Shown: positions 1 to 7,294 of the stretch, in pieces
Numbering within the stretch: position 1 is the stretch's first letter
Layout: the number at the start of each line of letters is the position of its first letter
Assembly: GCF_003324565.1 (NCBI RefSeq)
Contig: NZ_QOLA01000012.1
Span: 1 to 64,000, forward strand
Origin: Streptomyces sp. SDr-06
Lineage (GTDB): Bacteria > Actinomycetota > Actinomycetes > Streptomycetales > Streptomycetaceae
Reading direction: 5' to 3'
DNA: 64,000 bases
Translations under genes and position numbers: made by a program
The notes under the pieces: generated by a model
Told to the model about the DNA's origin: nothing
The model's input: only the letters and a program-made list of their open reading frames with translations
Databases searched by the model: none

Positions 1-760
1 AGAGTTCGTACTCACGCGGCGAGCCCTCGTAGTCGACGTACGTATGCGGAATGACCGCCTCACCGACATGCCCCGCCGAGAGGTCGATCGCCGCCTCACC
101 GTAGGTGTTGGTCCGCTGCTCCGGCAGGCCCGAGACCGACGCGAGGTGGTCGTGCAGCGACTCGGAGCGCTCCGCGAGGTTGAGCACGTCGGCCCGGGAC
201 AGGACCAGGACGGTGCAGGCCGTGGTGGCGCGGAAGGTGCACTCCCAGACGGCCTCGCCGGAGACCAGCGCCTGCTCGCCGAAGTGGGCGCCGTCCGCGA
301 GGAAGCCGAGCTCCGTCTCGTCGCCGTAGGGGCCGGTGCCGATCTTCTCGACACGGCCGTGCGCGAGCAGGAACACCCGGTCGGTGACATCGCCCGCGGT
401 GGCGATCGTCTCGCCCGCCGCGAACTCGCGCTGCTCGCACCGGTTGGCCAGCTCGGTGAGCGCGGCCTCGTCCTCGTAGTCCCGCAACGCGGGCAGCTCG
501 CCCAGCTCGGCCGGGATGACGGCCACCCGCTCGCCGGTCTGGACGAAGGTGATCCTCCCGTCCCCCACCGAATAGCTGAGCCGGCGGTTCACCCGGTACG
601 TGCCGCCCTGGACCTGGACCCAAGGCAGCATCCGCAGCAGCCAACGGGAGGTGATCTCCTGCATCTGCGGCACGGACTTGGTAGTGGTGGCCAAGTTGCG
701 CGCGGCGGCTGTGCCGAGACTCTGCTGCGCACGGTTCTCGGGGCCTGCCTCGACCGACAT
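1..760 (-). CDS. Family 2B encapsulin shell protein (3' part outside window)
   Basis: This is the shell protein of an encapsulin, an HK97-capsid-fold protein that self-assembles into a nanocompartment around cargo enzymes. Only about 253 N-terminal residues are inside the window; the reading frame is still open at base 1. Residues 1-75 contain the N-terminal arm and the LLRMLPWVQVQGGTYRVN segment typical of family 2. Residues ~90-200 look like the cyclic-nucleotide-binding-like insertion that defines family 2B (EFAAGETIATAGD, then HFGEQALVSGE and ECTFRATT where the phosphate cassette would be). The ATG at 760 is preceded by AGAAGGAG. EshA-type proteins of streptomycetes belong here. Cargo of 2B shells is usually a neighbouring terpene cyclase or polyprenyl transferase, which would lie left of the window. 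The gene is divergent from nsrR. Confidence 0.88.
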   Translation of the reverse strand, partial: MSVEAGPENRAQQSLGTAAARNLATTTKSVPQMQEITSRWLLRMLPWVQVQGGTYRVNRRLSYSVGDGRITFVQTGERVAVIPAELGELPALRDYEDEAALTELANRCEQREFAAGETIATAGDVTDRVFLLAHGRVEKIGTGPYGDETELGFLADGAHFGEQALVSGEAVWECTFRATTACTVLVLSRADVLNLAERSESLHDHLASVSGLPEQRTNTYGEAAIDLSAGHVGEAVIPHTYVDYEGSPREYEL

Positions 761-840
761 GTGACTCCTTCTGAGCTCTTACGATCTTGAAGTCGGACTG
801 CCCTGAGAACACTTCCAGCACGGAGAGTCCCGGCGCCATT

Positions 841-852
841 ACTCAAATGAGT
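841..852. promoter_or_regulatory. Short palindrome between encapsulin and nsrR genes
   Basis: ACTCA and TGAGT face each other around AA, 81 bp upstream of the encapsulin start. It could be an operator for the shell gene. There is no other support and the regulator is unknown. Confidence 0.25.
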
Positions 853-970
853 GGGATTAGAACACCAGCCGGGCGGGCAGCCGCCGCGAAGCGCTCGAAC
901 GGCCCCCGCGCGCCCCCGTCTTCCCCACCCTCGGTGCACCGAACCGATGACCGTTCTGCGGCGCACGCTT

Positions 971-993
971 AATTTGCACGGAAGATGCAAGTT
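971..993. promoter_or_regulatory. Putative NsrR autoregulatory operator
   Basis: A 23-bp imperfect palindrome with half-sites AATTTGCA and TGCAAGTT (7 of 8 positions complementary) separated by 7 bp. Its length and AAnnnG...CnnnTT layout match the hmpA operator at 1515. It overlaps the -35 element of the nsrR promoter, so binding would repress nsrR itself. Inference from symmetry and position. Confidence 0.6.
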
Positions 994-1008
994 ACATATC
1001 TTGCTGCC
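974..1008 (+). promoter_or_regulatory. nsrR promoter, probably giving a leaderless mRNA
   Basis: TTGCAC (974-979), a 17-bp spacer and TATCTT (997-1002) form a sigma-70/HrdB-like promoter. The predicted transcription start, about 7 nt after the -10, coincides with the ATG at 1009. No Shine-Dalgarno sequence precedes that ATG, which fits a leaderless transcript. Confidence 0.5.
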
Positions 1009-1452
1009 ATGCGGCTGACGAGATTCACCGACCTGGCGCTGCGCGTCCTCATGCGCCTGGCGGTCATCGACAACGCGGACGACCAGGCCCCGCCCACCAC
1101 GCAGGGGGTGGCGGACGCGATGCGCATTCCGTACACGCACACCGCGAAGGTCGTCGCCCGGCTCCAGCGCCTCGGCCTCGTCGAGGCACGGCGCGGCCGG
1201 GGCGGCGGGCTCACCCTGACCCCGGCCGGTCGCCTCGCCTCCGTCGGGGGCCTGGTGCGCGAGCTCGAAGGGCCGGGCGACGTCGTGGAGTGCGAGGGGT
1301 CGACGCCGTGTCCGCTCGCGGCGGCGTGCCGCCTGCGGCGGGCGCTGCACCGCGCACAGGAGGCCTTCTACGAGTCGCTCGACGAACTGACGGTCAACGA
1401 CCTCGTGGCCTCGCCGACCGGCCCGCTCCTGGTGGGCCTCACCAGCCGCTGA
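1009..1452 (+). CDS. nsrR: Rrf2-family nitric-oxide sensor repressor NsrR
   Basis: Iron-sulphur repressor that senses nitric oxide and releases NO-detoxification genes. The protein has 147 residues: an Rrf2 winged helix (residues ~1-75, with RRGRGGGL wing) and the cluster-binding loop with Cys95, Cys101 and Cys107. Asp8 (RFTDLAL) is present; in S. coelicolor NsrR the equivalent Asp plus three Cys bind a [4Fe-4S] cluster. An upstream in-frame ATG at 985 lies inside the promoter/operator, so I chose the ATG at 1009, where family members begin (MRLTRFTDLAL). It sits just upstream of hmpA with matching operators before both genes, so autoregulation and control of hmpA are likely. Confidence 0.92.
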   Translation: MRLTRFTDLALRVLMRLAVIDNADDQAPPTTQGVADAMRIPYTHTAKVVARLQRLGLVEARRGRGGGLTLTPAGRLASVGGLVRELEGPGDVVECEGSTPCPLAAACRLRRALHRAQEAFYESLDELTVNDLVASPTGPLLVGLTSR

Positions 1453-1514
1453 GCCACCCCAACCCCGCCCGGTCACCATCGCAGCGGGCCGATCCGCACC
1501 GGCCCGCGCCGCTA

Positions 1515-1537
1515 AATACGAATCTCAGATACCGATT
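1515..1537. promoter_or_regulatory. NsrR operator upstream of hmpA
   Basis: A 23-bp inverted repeat with half-sites AATACGAATCT and AGATACCGATT around a single central C. It matches the 11-1-11 layout known for S. coelicolor NsrR sites at hmpA genes. It lies 91 bp upstream of the hmpA start, in unusually AT-rich DNA that probably holds the promoter. Confidence 0.75.
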
Positions 1538-1627
1538 AAATTCATCCGCCCCCGACCCCGCCGTCCCGCGCCCTGCCGCGCCCCCGGCAAGGCCCACCAG
1601 GCACACCAGCACCGAAGGAGCCTCTCG

Positions 1628-2818
1628 ATGTTGTCCGAGAAGTCGACCGCGACCGTCCGCGCCACCCTCCCCGCCGTCGGAGCGGCCATCGGCACCATCA
1701 CCGAGCGCTTCTACGAGCGGCTCTTCGCCGCCCACCCCGAGCTGCTGCGCGACCTGTTCAACCGGGGCAACCAGGCCGCGGGCCTCCAGAAGCGGGCGCT
1801 CGCCGGATCCATAGCGGCGTTCGCGACGTACCTGGTGGACCACCCCGAGGACCGCCCGGACGTGATGCTGAGCCGCATCGCCCACAAGCACGCCTCGCTG
1901 GGCGTCACCGCCGACCAGTACACGATCGTCCACGAGCACCTCTTCGCCGCGATCGCCGAGGTGCTCGCGGAGGCCGTGACGCCCGAGGTCGCCGAGGCCT
2001 GGGACGAGGTGTACTGGCTGATGGCGAACGCCCTGATCGCCATCGAGGCCCGGCTGTACGAGGAGCAGGGCGTGCTCGCCGGGGACGTCTGGCGCGAGTG
2101 GACCGTGGTGGGCCGCACCGAGGAGACCGCGGACTGCGCCACCTTCCGGCTGCGCCCCGCCGACGGCGCGCCCGCCCCCGCCTGCAAGCCCGGCCAGTAC
2201 GTCTCGGTCCAGGTCGAACTCGCCGACGGGGCACGCCAGATACGCCAGTACAGCCTGAGCTCGGCGCCGGGCGGCGAGCTCCGCTCGATCACCGTCAAGC
2301 GCGTCCAGGGCGACCCGGACGGCGAGGTTTCCGGCCACCTGCACGCCCACGTCGGCGAGGGCGACGTGCTGCGCGTCTCGGCCCCGTACGGCGACCTCGT
2401 GCTCGACCTGAGCGGGGCCCCGCTGCTGCTCGCGTCCGCGGGCATCGGCTGCACCCCGATGCTGTCCATGCTGGAGCAGCTGGTGGCCGACGGCCACCGC
2501 GCCCCGGTGACGGTGGTGCACGCCGACCGCTCCCCCGCGGAGCACCCGCTGCGCGACGACCACGCGGCGCTCACCGCCAAACTCCCGGACGCGGCCGCCC
2601 ACTTCTGGTACGAGAACCCGGAGCCCGGCCACCCGGCCGAGCGCACCGGCCTGGTCGACCTGACAGCGCTCCCGGTCCCGCCCGGCACCCGCGCCTACCT
2701 GTGCGGCCCGCTCCCGTTCATGCGCGCGGTGCGCACCCAGCTGCTCGCCAAGGGCGTACCGGCGGCGGACATCCACTACGAGGTGTTCGGTCCGGACCTG
2801 TGGCTGGCCCAGGACTGA
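1628..2818 (+). CDS. hmpA: Flavohaemoglobin / nitric oxide dioxygenase Hmp
   Basis: Cytoplasmic enzyme that oxidises NO to nitrate using O2 and NAD(P)H. The 396 residues show three modules. The globin (1-140) has Tyr29 at B10, Phe44 at CD1 and proximal His88 (IAHKHAS). The FAD domain (~150-250) has RQYSLSS. The NAD domain (~255-390) has GIGCTPMLSML and the C-terminal YEVFGPD. Full length for the family. The ATG at 1628 follows GAAGGAG. It is transcribed in the same direction as nsrR, with an NsrR operator in the 175-bp gap and a perfect terminator right after the stop, so it is a single-gene NO-inducible unit. Confidence 0.97.
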   Translation: MLSEKSTATVRATLPAVGAAIGTITERFYERLFAAHPELLRDLFNRGNQAAGLQKRALAGSIAAFATYLVDHPEDRPDVMLSRIAHKHASLGVTADQYTIVHEHLFAAIAEVLAEAVTPEVAEAWDEVYWLMANALIAIEARLYEEQGVLAGDVWREWTVVGRTEETADCATFRLRPADGAPAPACKPGQYVSVQVELADGARQIRQYSLSSAPGGELRSITVKRVQGDPDGEVSGHLHAHVGEGDVLRVSAPYGDLVLDLSGAPLLLASAGIGCTPMLSMLEQLVADGHRAPVTVVHADRSPAEHPLRDDHAALTAKLPDAAAHFWYENPEPGHPAERTGLVDLTALPVPPGTRAYLCGPLPFMRAVRTQLLAKGVPAADIHYEVFGPDLWLAQD

Positions 2819-2819
2819 G

Positions 2820-2855
2820 CCGGACAGGCGCGGTCCGCGGACCGCGCCTGTCCGG
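2820..2855 (+). terminator. Perfect 36-bp palindromic terminator after hmpA
   Basis: Two 17-nt arms beginning CCGGACAGGCG are perfectly complementary around a central GC. The element starts one base after the hmpA stop codon. There is no T-run, as usual in streptomycetes. Confidence 0.75.
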
Positions 2856-2951
2856 ATCGGCTCGCACGGCAAACCGAACAGATCGCCTCATAGCGGAAGT
2901 TGGGGTACAAGCGGTACGAGATATTCCGCACCGCTCTGGAAGGAGGCGGCC

Positions 2952-3542
2952 ATGGCCCCTCCCCTGTCCGCAGACCAGTTCCTCGCCGCCCTGCGCGCCG
3001 AGGGCCTCACCGTCGTGGAGGTCGGCCAGTGGCGCGGCCACAACCGGGCCGGCCACGGCGGCTGGGGTCCGCTCAACGGCGTCGTCATCCACCACACCGC
3101 CACCAGCGGGGCCGACGCCACGGTCCGTCTCTGCTACGACGGCTACGACTCCCTGCCGGGCCCGCTCTGCCACGGCGTGATCACCAAGGACGGCACGGTG
3201 CACCTCGTCGGCAACGGCCGCGCCAACCACGCGGGCGCGGGCGACGGCGACGTGCTCCGCGCCGTGATCGCCGAGAAACGGCTGCCGCCGCCGCTGCGGA
3301 ACGACACCGACGGGAACACGCACTTCTACGGTTTCGAGTGCGAGAACCTGGGCGACGGCGAGGACCCCTGGCCGCAGGCCCAGCTCGACGCCATCGAGAA
3401 GGCGGCCGCTGCCGTCTGCCGCCACTACGGCTGGACCGAGCGCTCCGTCATCGGCCACAAGGAGTGGCAGGTCGGCAAGGTGGACCCGCGCGGGTTCACG
3501 ATGGACTGGCTGCGCGAGCGGGTCCACGAGCGGCTGAAGTGA
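2952..3542 (+). CDS. Peptidoglycan-recognition-type N-acetylmuramoyl-L-alanine amidase
   Basis: A 196-residue zinc amidase of the PGRP/amidase_2 fold that would cleave the amide between MurNAc and L-Ala in peptidoglycan. The VIHHTA motif (His47/48) supplies a zinc ligand, and GHKEW near residue 160 with KVDPRGF gives the C-terminal ligand region. The ATG at 2952 follows GGAAGGAGG. No signal peptide or transmembrane segment is visible, so export is by an unknown route, or the protein acts on recycled muropeptides or after lysis as an endolysin would. It has no partner gene nearby. The family assignment is firm; the biological role is not. Confidence 0.85.
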   Translation: MAPPLSADQFLAALRAEGLTVVEVGQWRGHNRAGHGGWGPLNGVVIHHTATSGADATVRLCYDGYDSLPGPLCHGVITKDGTVHLVGNGRANHAGAGDGDVLRAVIAEKRLPPPLRNDTDGNTHFYGFECENLGDGEDPWPQAQLDAIEKAAAAVCRHYGWTERSVIGHKEWQVGKVDPRGFTMDWLRERVHERLK

Positions 3543-3619
3543 ACGGCGGGGCGGCCCCGCCCTGCCAGTCGGCGCGGGTCCACGAGGTGGCACCCGGCCG
3601 CCGACGTGACAATGAGGAC

Positions 3620-4525
3620 ATGACCCCCGAAGCGCTCGCCCCCCGCCTCCCCTCTCCCCTGGAGGAAGTGGAGGACGAGCGCTTCGCGCGGCACGGGGTA
3701 CGTCTGCTGCTCAAGCGGGACGACCTGATCCACCCGGACCTCGTCGGCAACAAGTGGCGCAAGCTGGTGCTGAACCTGCGGGCCGCCGAGGGCCGCCCCG
3801 TCCTGACGTTCGGCGGCGCCTACTCCAACCACCTCCGCGCGACCGCCGCCGCCGGGCGCCTGCTCGGCTTCCCCACGATCGGCGTCGTCCGGGGCGACGA
3901 ACTGGCCGGCCGCCCGCTCAACCCGTCCCTGGCCCAGTGCGCGGCGGACGGCATGCGGCTCCACTTCGTCGACCGGTCGACGTACCGCCGCAAGGCCGAC
4001 CCCGAGGTCCTCGCCGCCCTCCTGGACCTCCTCTCCCCCGATGCGTACGTCGTGCCCGAAGGCGGCAGCAACGCCCTTGCCGTGCGGGGGTGTACGGCGC
4101 TCGGCGAGGAGCTGCGCGGGCTGACGGACGTGGTCGGCGTGGCCTGCGGCACCGGCGGCACCCTGGCCGGCCTGGCCGCGGGCCTCGCCCCCGGCCAGCG
4201 CGCGATCGGGGTGCCGGTCCTGAAGGGCGGCTTCCTGACGGAGGAGATAGAGGCTCTGCAACGCTCGGCGTTCGGCGGGGTGCGGGGCGCGTGGACCCTG
4301 GACGACCGCTTCCACTTCGGCGGTTACGCCCGGGTCCCGGCCGAACTGGACGCCTTCGCGCGGGATTTCGAGGAGTGGCACGGGGTGGGGGTGGAGCGGG
4401 TGTACGTGGCGAAGCTGCTGTACGGACTGGTGACGCTGGTGGAGGAGGGGGCGTTCGGGCGGGGCACGCGGGTGACGGCGGTCCTGACGGGCCGCCCCTT
4501 CTCCCCCGCCCCGCCCGTTCCCTGA
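3620..4525 (+). CDS. ACC deaminase / D-cysteine desulfhydrase family PLP enzyme
   Basis: A 301-residue fold-type II PLP enzyme. The Schiff-base lysine is in VGNKWRKL (residue ~45), followed by TFGGAYSNHLRATAAAG, the substrate/phosphate segment of this family, and by EGGSNALA and CGTGGTLAG phosphate-binding loops. Family members deaminate 1-aminocyclopropane-1-carboxylate or desulfhydrate D-cysteine, and sequence alone does not decide between them. The start at 3620 is where homologues begin; a much longer open frame from 2900 overlaps the amidase gene and was rejected. It appears to be a stand-alone gene. Confidence 0.85.
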   Translation: MTPEALAPRLPSPLEEVEDERFARHGVRLLLKRDDLIHPDLVGNKWRKLVLNLRAAEGRPVLTFGGAYSNHLRATAAAGRLLGFPTIGVVRGDELAGRPLNPSLAQCAADGMRLHFVDRSTYRRKADPEVLAALLDLLSPDAYVVPEGGSNALAVRGCTALGEELRGLTDVVGVACGTGGTLAGLAAGLAPGQRAIGVPVLKGGFLTEEIEALQRSAFGGVRGAWTLDDRFHFGGYARVPAELDAFARDFEEWHGVGVERVYVAKLLYGLVTLVEEGAFGRGTRVTAVLTGRPFSPAPPVP

Positions 4526-4537
4526 ACCCTCCGGGGG

Positions 4538-4612
4538 CACGGGGCCGGGCGGGCGCGGGCCTTCGGCCGCGGACCGTGCGGGTTCCTCGCGCGGTTCCCC
4601 GCACCCCTGGCC
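4538..4612. repeat. Copy of a dispersed intergenic repeat
   Basis: Contains CGGCCGCGGACCGTGC and GCGCGGTTCCCCGCACCCC, closely matching the repeats at 14440-14600 and, inverted, at 46220-46262. All copies lie directly after genes. This family of GC-rich intergenic repeats is common in streptomycetes; its function is unknown. Confidence 0.5.
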
Positions 4613-4650
4613 GTACCGGTGCGGGCCGGCGGCATCCTCGACCCGGGGCC

Positions 4651-6249
4651 CTACGCCTCGCCCTCCCGGTAGGCCGCCGCCTCCTCCAGGTCCAGCCGCC
4701 GCAGCAACGTCCGCATCATCTCGTCGTCGATGCGACGGGCATCGCGCAGCGCCACGAACACCCGCCGCTCCGCGTCGATCATCTCCCGGGACAGCCGCCG
4801 GTACGTGTCGTCCGCCGACTCCCCCGTCGCCTCGTTGACCGCCCCGAGCCGCTCCCACACCGCGTTGCGCCGCCGTTCGAGGACCGTGCGCAGCCGGTCG
4901 GCCAGCGGCGGCGGCAGGGCGTTGCGCGAGTCGGCGAGGAGCTCGTCGAGGCGGGCCTCGGCGGCCCGGGAGGCCTCGCTCTGGGCCTGCGCCTCGGCCA
5001 GCGTCTCGGCCTGTGCGTCCCGCCCGGGCAGCCGGAGCATCCGGATCAGCGGCGGCAGCGTGAGCCCCTGGACCACCAGCGTGCCGATGACCGTCGTGAA
5101 GGTGAGGAACAGCACCAGGTTGCGGGCCGGGAAGGCCGAGCCGTCCGTCATCGTCAGCGGGATCGAGAAGGCGATGGCCAGCGAGACCACACCGCGCATC
5201 CCGGCCCACCCCACGACGACCGGCGCCGTCCACTCGACCCCGGGCTCGCGTTGCCGGATCCTCTCGGACAGGGCGCGCGGCAGGAACGTGGCCGGGAAGA
5301 CCCAGACGAAGCGGACCACCACCACGAGCGCGAACACCCCCACCGCGTACCAGACCGCCTCCCCGACCCCGTACTCCCCAAGTCCCTTGAGCACGACCGG
5401 CATTTGCAGTCCGATCAGCGCGAACACCGCCGATTCGAGGACGAAGGCGACCATCTTCCACACCGCCTCCTCCTGGAGCCGGGTCGCGAAGTCCACCTGC
5501 CAGGAGCGGTGGCCCAGATAGAGCGCCACCACCACGACCGCCAGCACCCCCGAGGCCCCCACCTGCTCCGCCGCCGCGTACGCGACGAACGGGATGAGCA
5601 GCGACAGCGTGTTCTGGAGCAGCGCCTCGTGAAGATGGCGGCGCAGCCAGTGGATCGGCAGCATGAGGACGAGCCCGACCCCGATGCCGCCGATCGACGC
5701 GAGCGCGAACTCCTTCAGCCCGCCGCCCCACGTGGCCCCCGCCCCGACGGCCGCCGCGAGCGCCACCTTGTACGCGGTGATCGCGGTCGCGTCGTTCACC
5801 AGGGACTCGCCCTGGAGGATCGTGGTGATCCGGTTCGGCAGGCGCAGCCGGCGGGCGATCGCGGTGGCCGCCACGGCGTCCGGCGGGGCGATCACCGCGC
5901 CGAGCACCAGCGCCGCGGTCAGCGGGAGATCGGGCACGAGCAGATACGCGAGGTAGCCCACCACCACCGTCGCGAACAGCGTGTAGCCGACGGAGAGCAG
6001 CGCCACCGGCCGCAGGTTCGCCCGCAGGTCGAGGTAGGAGCTCTCCAGGGCGGCGGTGTGCAGCAGCGGGGGCAGCACCAGCGGCAGCACGACGTGCGGG
6101 TCCAGGGTGTAGTCGGGGACGCCGGGCACGTACGCCCCGATCAGTCCCACCGCCACCAGGAGCAGCGGCGCGGGCACCGGCGTCCTGCGCGCGGCCCCCG
6201 CGACCGCCGCGCTCGCCGCGATCAGCGCCACCAGCGGCAATGCATCCAT
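4651..6249 (-). CDS. CPA1-family Na+/H+ antiporter (NhaP-like)
   Basis: Polytopic membrane protein of 532 residues, expected to exchange Na+ (or K+) for protons. About twelve hydrophobic segments occupy residues 1-400. The family signature APPDAVAATAIARR followed by GESLVNDATAI contains the ion-binding acidic residues. The last ~130 residues form a charged, probably helical cytosolic tail. The ATG at 6249 begins directly at the first membrane helix; its ribosome-binding site is weak and an earlier start is possible. It is divergent from the UBP zinc-finger gene with only 66 bp between, so the two probably share a regulatory region. Confidence 0.9.
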   Translation of the reverse strand: MDALPLVALIAASAAVAGAARRTPVPAPLLLVAVGLIGAYVPGVPDYTLDPHVVLPLVLPPLLHTAALESSYLDLRANLRPVALLSVGYTLFATVVVGYLAYLLVPDLPLTAALVLGAVIAPPDAVAATAIARRLRLPNRITTILQGESLVNDATAITAYKVALAAAVGAGATWGGGLKEFALASIGGIGVGLVLMLPIHWLRRHLHEALLQNTLSLLIPFVAYAAAEQVGASGVLAVVVVALYLGHRSWQVDFATRLQEEAVWKMVAFVLESAVFALIGLQMPVVLKGLGEYGVGEAVWYAVGVFALVVVVRFVWVFPATFLPRALSERIRQREPGVEWTAPVVVGWAGMRGVVSLAIAFSIPLTMTDGSAFPARNLVLFLTFTTVIGTLVVQGLTLPPLIRMLRLPGRDAQAETLAEAQAQSEASRAAEARLDELLADSRNALPPPLADRLRTVLERRRNAVWERLGAVNEATGESADDTYRRLSREMIDAERRVFVALRDARRIDDEMMRTLLRRLDLEEAAAYREGEA

Positions 6250-6315
6250 CAGAACCGTCCGTCCCCACTCACCCGCACTCACCCGCACCGGGCGCTCCGT
6301 CGTAACCTGGCCATC

Positions 6316-6576
6316 ATGAGCGAGTGCCCGCACGTTGCAGAACTGCCGCGCCCCGAGCCGGCCCCGCTGGGCGACACCTGCCCGGAGTGCCTGAAGGACG
6401 GCACGCACCCCGTACAACTGCGCCTGTGTCTGGTCTGCGGGCACGTGGGGTGCTGCGACTCCTCGCCGCACCAGCACGCGACGGGCCACTTCAAGGAGAC
6501 GGGGCACGCCGTGATGCGGACCTTCGAGCCCGGCGAGAGCTGGCGCTGGTGTTTCGTGGACGGCCTGCTGGTGTGA
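6316..6576 (+). CDS. UBP-type zinc-finger protein
   Basis: A small 86-residue protein that is almost entirely one UBP-type zinc finger: CPEC, LCLVCGHVGCCDSS, then HQHATGHFKETGHAV supply the Cys/His zinc ligands. In eukaryotes this domain binds the ubiquitin C-terminus. In actinobacteria it occurs as a stand-alone protein, often beside a Na+/H+ antiporter, with no assigned role. That arrangement is present here: the antiporter starts 66 bp away on the other strand. A regulatory or accessory role for the antiporter is a guess from position. Confidence 0.88.
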   Translation: MSECPHVAELPRPEPAPLGDTCPECLKDGTHPVQLRLCLVCGHVGCCDSSPHQHATGHFKETGHAVMRTFEPGESWRWCFVDGLLV

Positions 6577-6617
6577 GAGTGGTGGCCCGCCGCTCTTCGT
6601 CCAGAGCGTGAGGAAAG

Positions 6618-6648
6618 GTTCGAAGCCCTTGACGCCTGGGTACGTCAA
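6618..6648 (+). promoter_or_regulatory. Candidate stress-sigma promoter with palindrome upstream of the sigH operon
   Basis: TTGACG (6629-6634) and CGTCAA (6643-6648) form a perfect inverted repeat around GGGTAC (6638-6643). GGGTAC resembles the -10 of SigB/SigH-type promoters, and GGTT at 6617 could be the -35, though the 17-bp spacer is slightly long. Autoregulation by SigH is known in S. coelicolor; the assignment here is tentative. Confidence 0.35.
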
Positions 6649-6716
6649 CCCGGTCTCGGTTCACAGCAATTGGGCCCTGCAAACCTCTAGCCACTGTCCG
6701 TACTCATAGGCTTACC

Positions 6717-7280
6717 ATGAGTGACAGCCGCCGGGAGGGCTTCCGGCGACAGGGCACCATGGATCGCGATAGCGTCGCCAGTCCAGGTACGGACCCCGTA
6801 CCCACGGCCCCGGGACCTCCCCCCTCCCCGGGCCTTGAAAGAGCTTGTGCCACCTTGGAGGTGAGGGTGTCCCAGATCGCAGGCGAGCCCGGGAATCAGG
6901 ACTTCGTGGAAGTCCGGCTGCCGGCTGCGGGTGCCTATCTGTCGGTGCTGCGTACGGCCACGGCCGGACTGGCGGCACGGTTGGACTTCACCCTCGACGA
7001 GATCGAGGACCTGCGCATCGCGGTCGACGAGGCCTGCGCGATCCTGCTCCAGCAGGCGGTGCCGGGCTCGGTACTGAGTTGCGTCTTCCGCCTCGTCGAC
7101 GACTCGTTGGAGGTCACGGTCTCGGCCCCGACCACCGACGGGCGGGCCCCGGAGCGCGACACCTTCGCGTGGACGGTGCTCTCCGCCCTGGCCGGCAAGG
7201 TCGACTCCTCCGTGGCCGAGGACCGCACGGTCTCCATCAGCCTGTACAAACAGCGCGGCGCGGGACCCGGACCGGCGTGA
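6717..7280 (+). CDS. rshA: Anti-sigma factor for SigH (RsbW-like)
   Basis: A 187-residue protein with a GHKL/HATPase-like fold (residues ~50-180), expected to bind and hold SigH. DEIEDLRIAVDEACAILL occupies the N-box position, but the usual conserved Asn is not seen, so kinase activity may be reduced or absent. The C-terminal ALAGKVDSSVAEDRTVSISL matches the last strands of the fold. The first ~35 residues are Pro-rich linker and the exact start is uncertain. Its stop overlaps a possible GTG of sigH (GTGA), so the two are translationally linked. In S. coelicolor the equivalent gene is called rshA, prsH or ushX. Confidence 0.85.
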   Translation: MSDSRREGFRRQGTMDRDSVASPGTDPVPTAPGPPPSPGLERACATLEVRVSQIAGEPGNQDFVEVRLPAAGAYLSVLRTATAGLAARLDFTLDEIEDLRIAVDEACAILLQQAVPGSVLSCVFRLVDDSLEVTVSAPTTDGRAPERDTFAWTVLSALAGKVDSSVAEDRTVSISLYKQRGAGPGPA

Positions 7281-7294
7281 GCGGGGAGGGTCCG

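Noticed and set aside
985..1008. Upstream ATG of nsrR at 985
   Set aside because: It lies inside the -35/-10 spacer and the operator palindrome, has no ribosome-binding site, and homologues start at the ATG at 1009.
3754..6315. A long plus-strand frame running into the UBP zinc-finger gene
   Set aside because: Only the last 86 codons (from 6316) are a real protein. The rest is antisense to the antiporter and overlaps the PLP enzyme in another frame.
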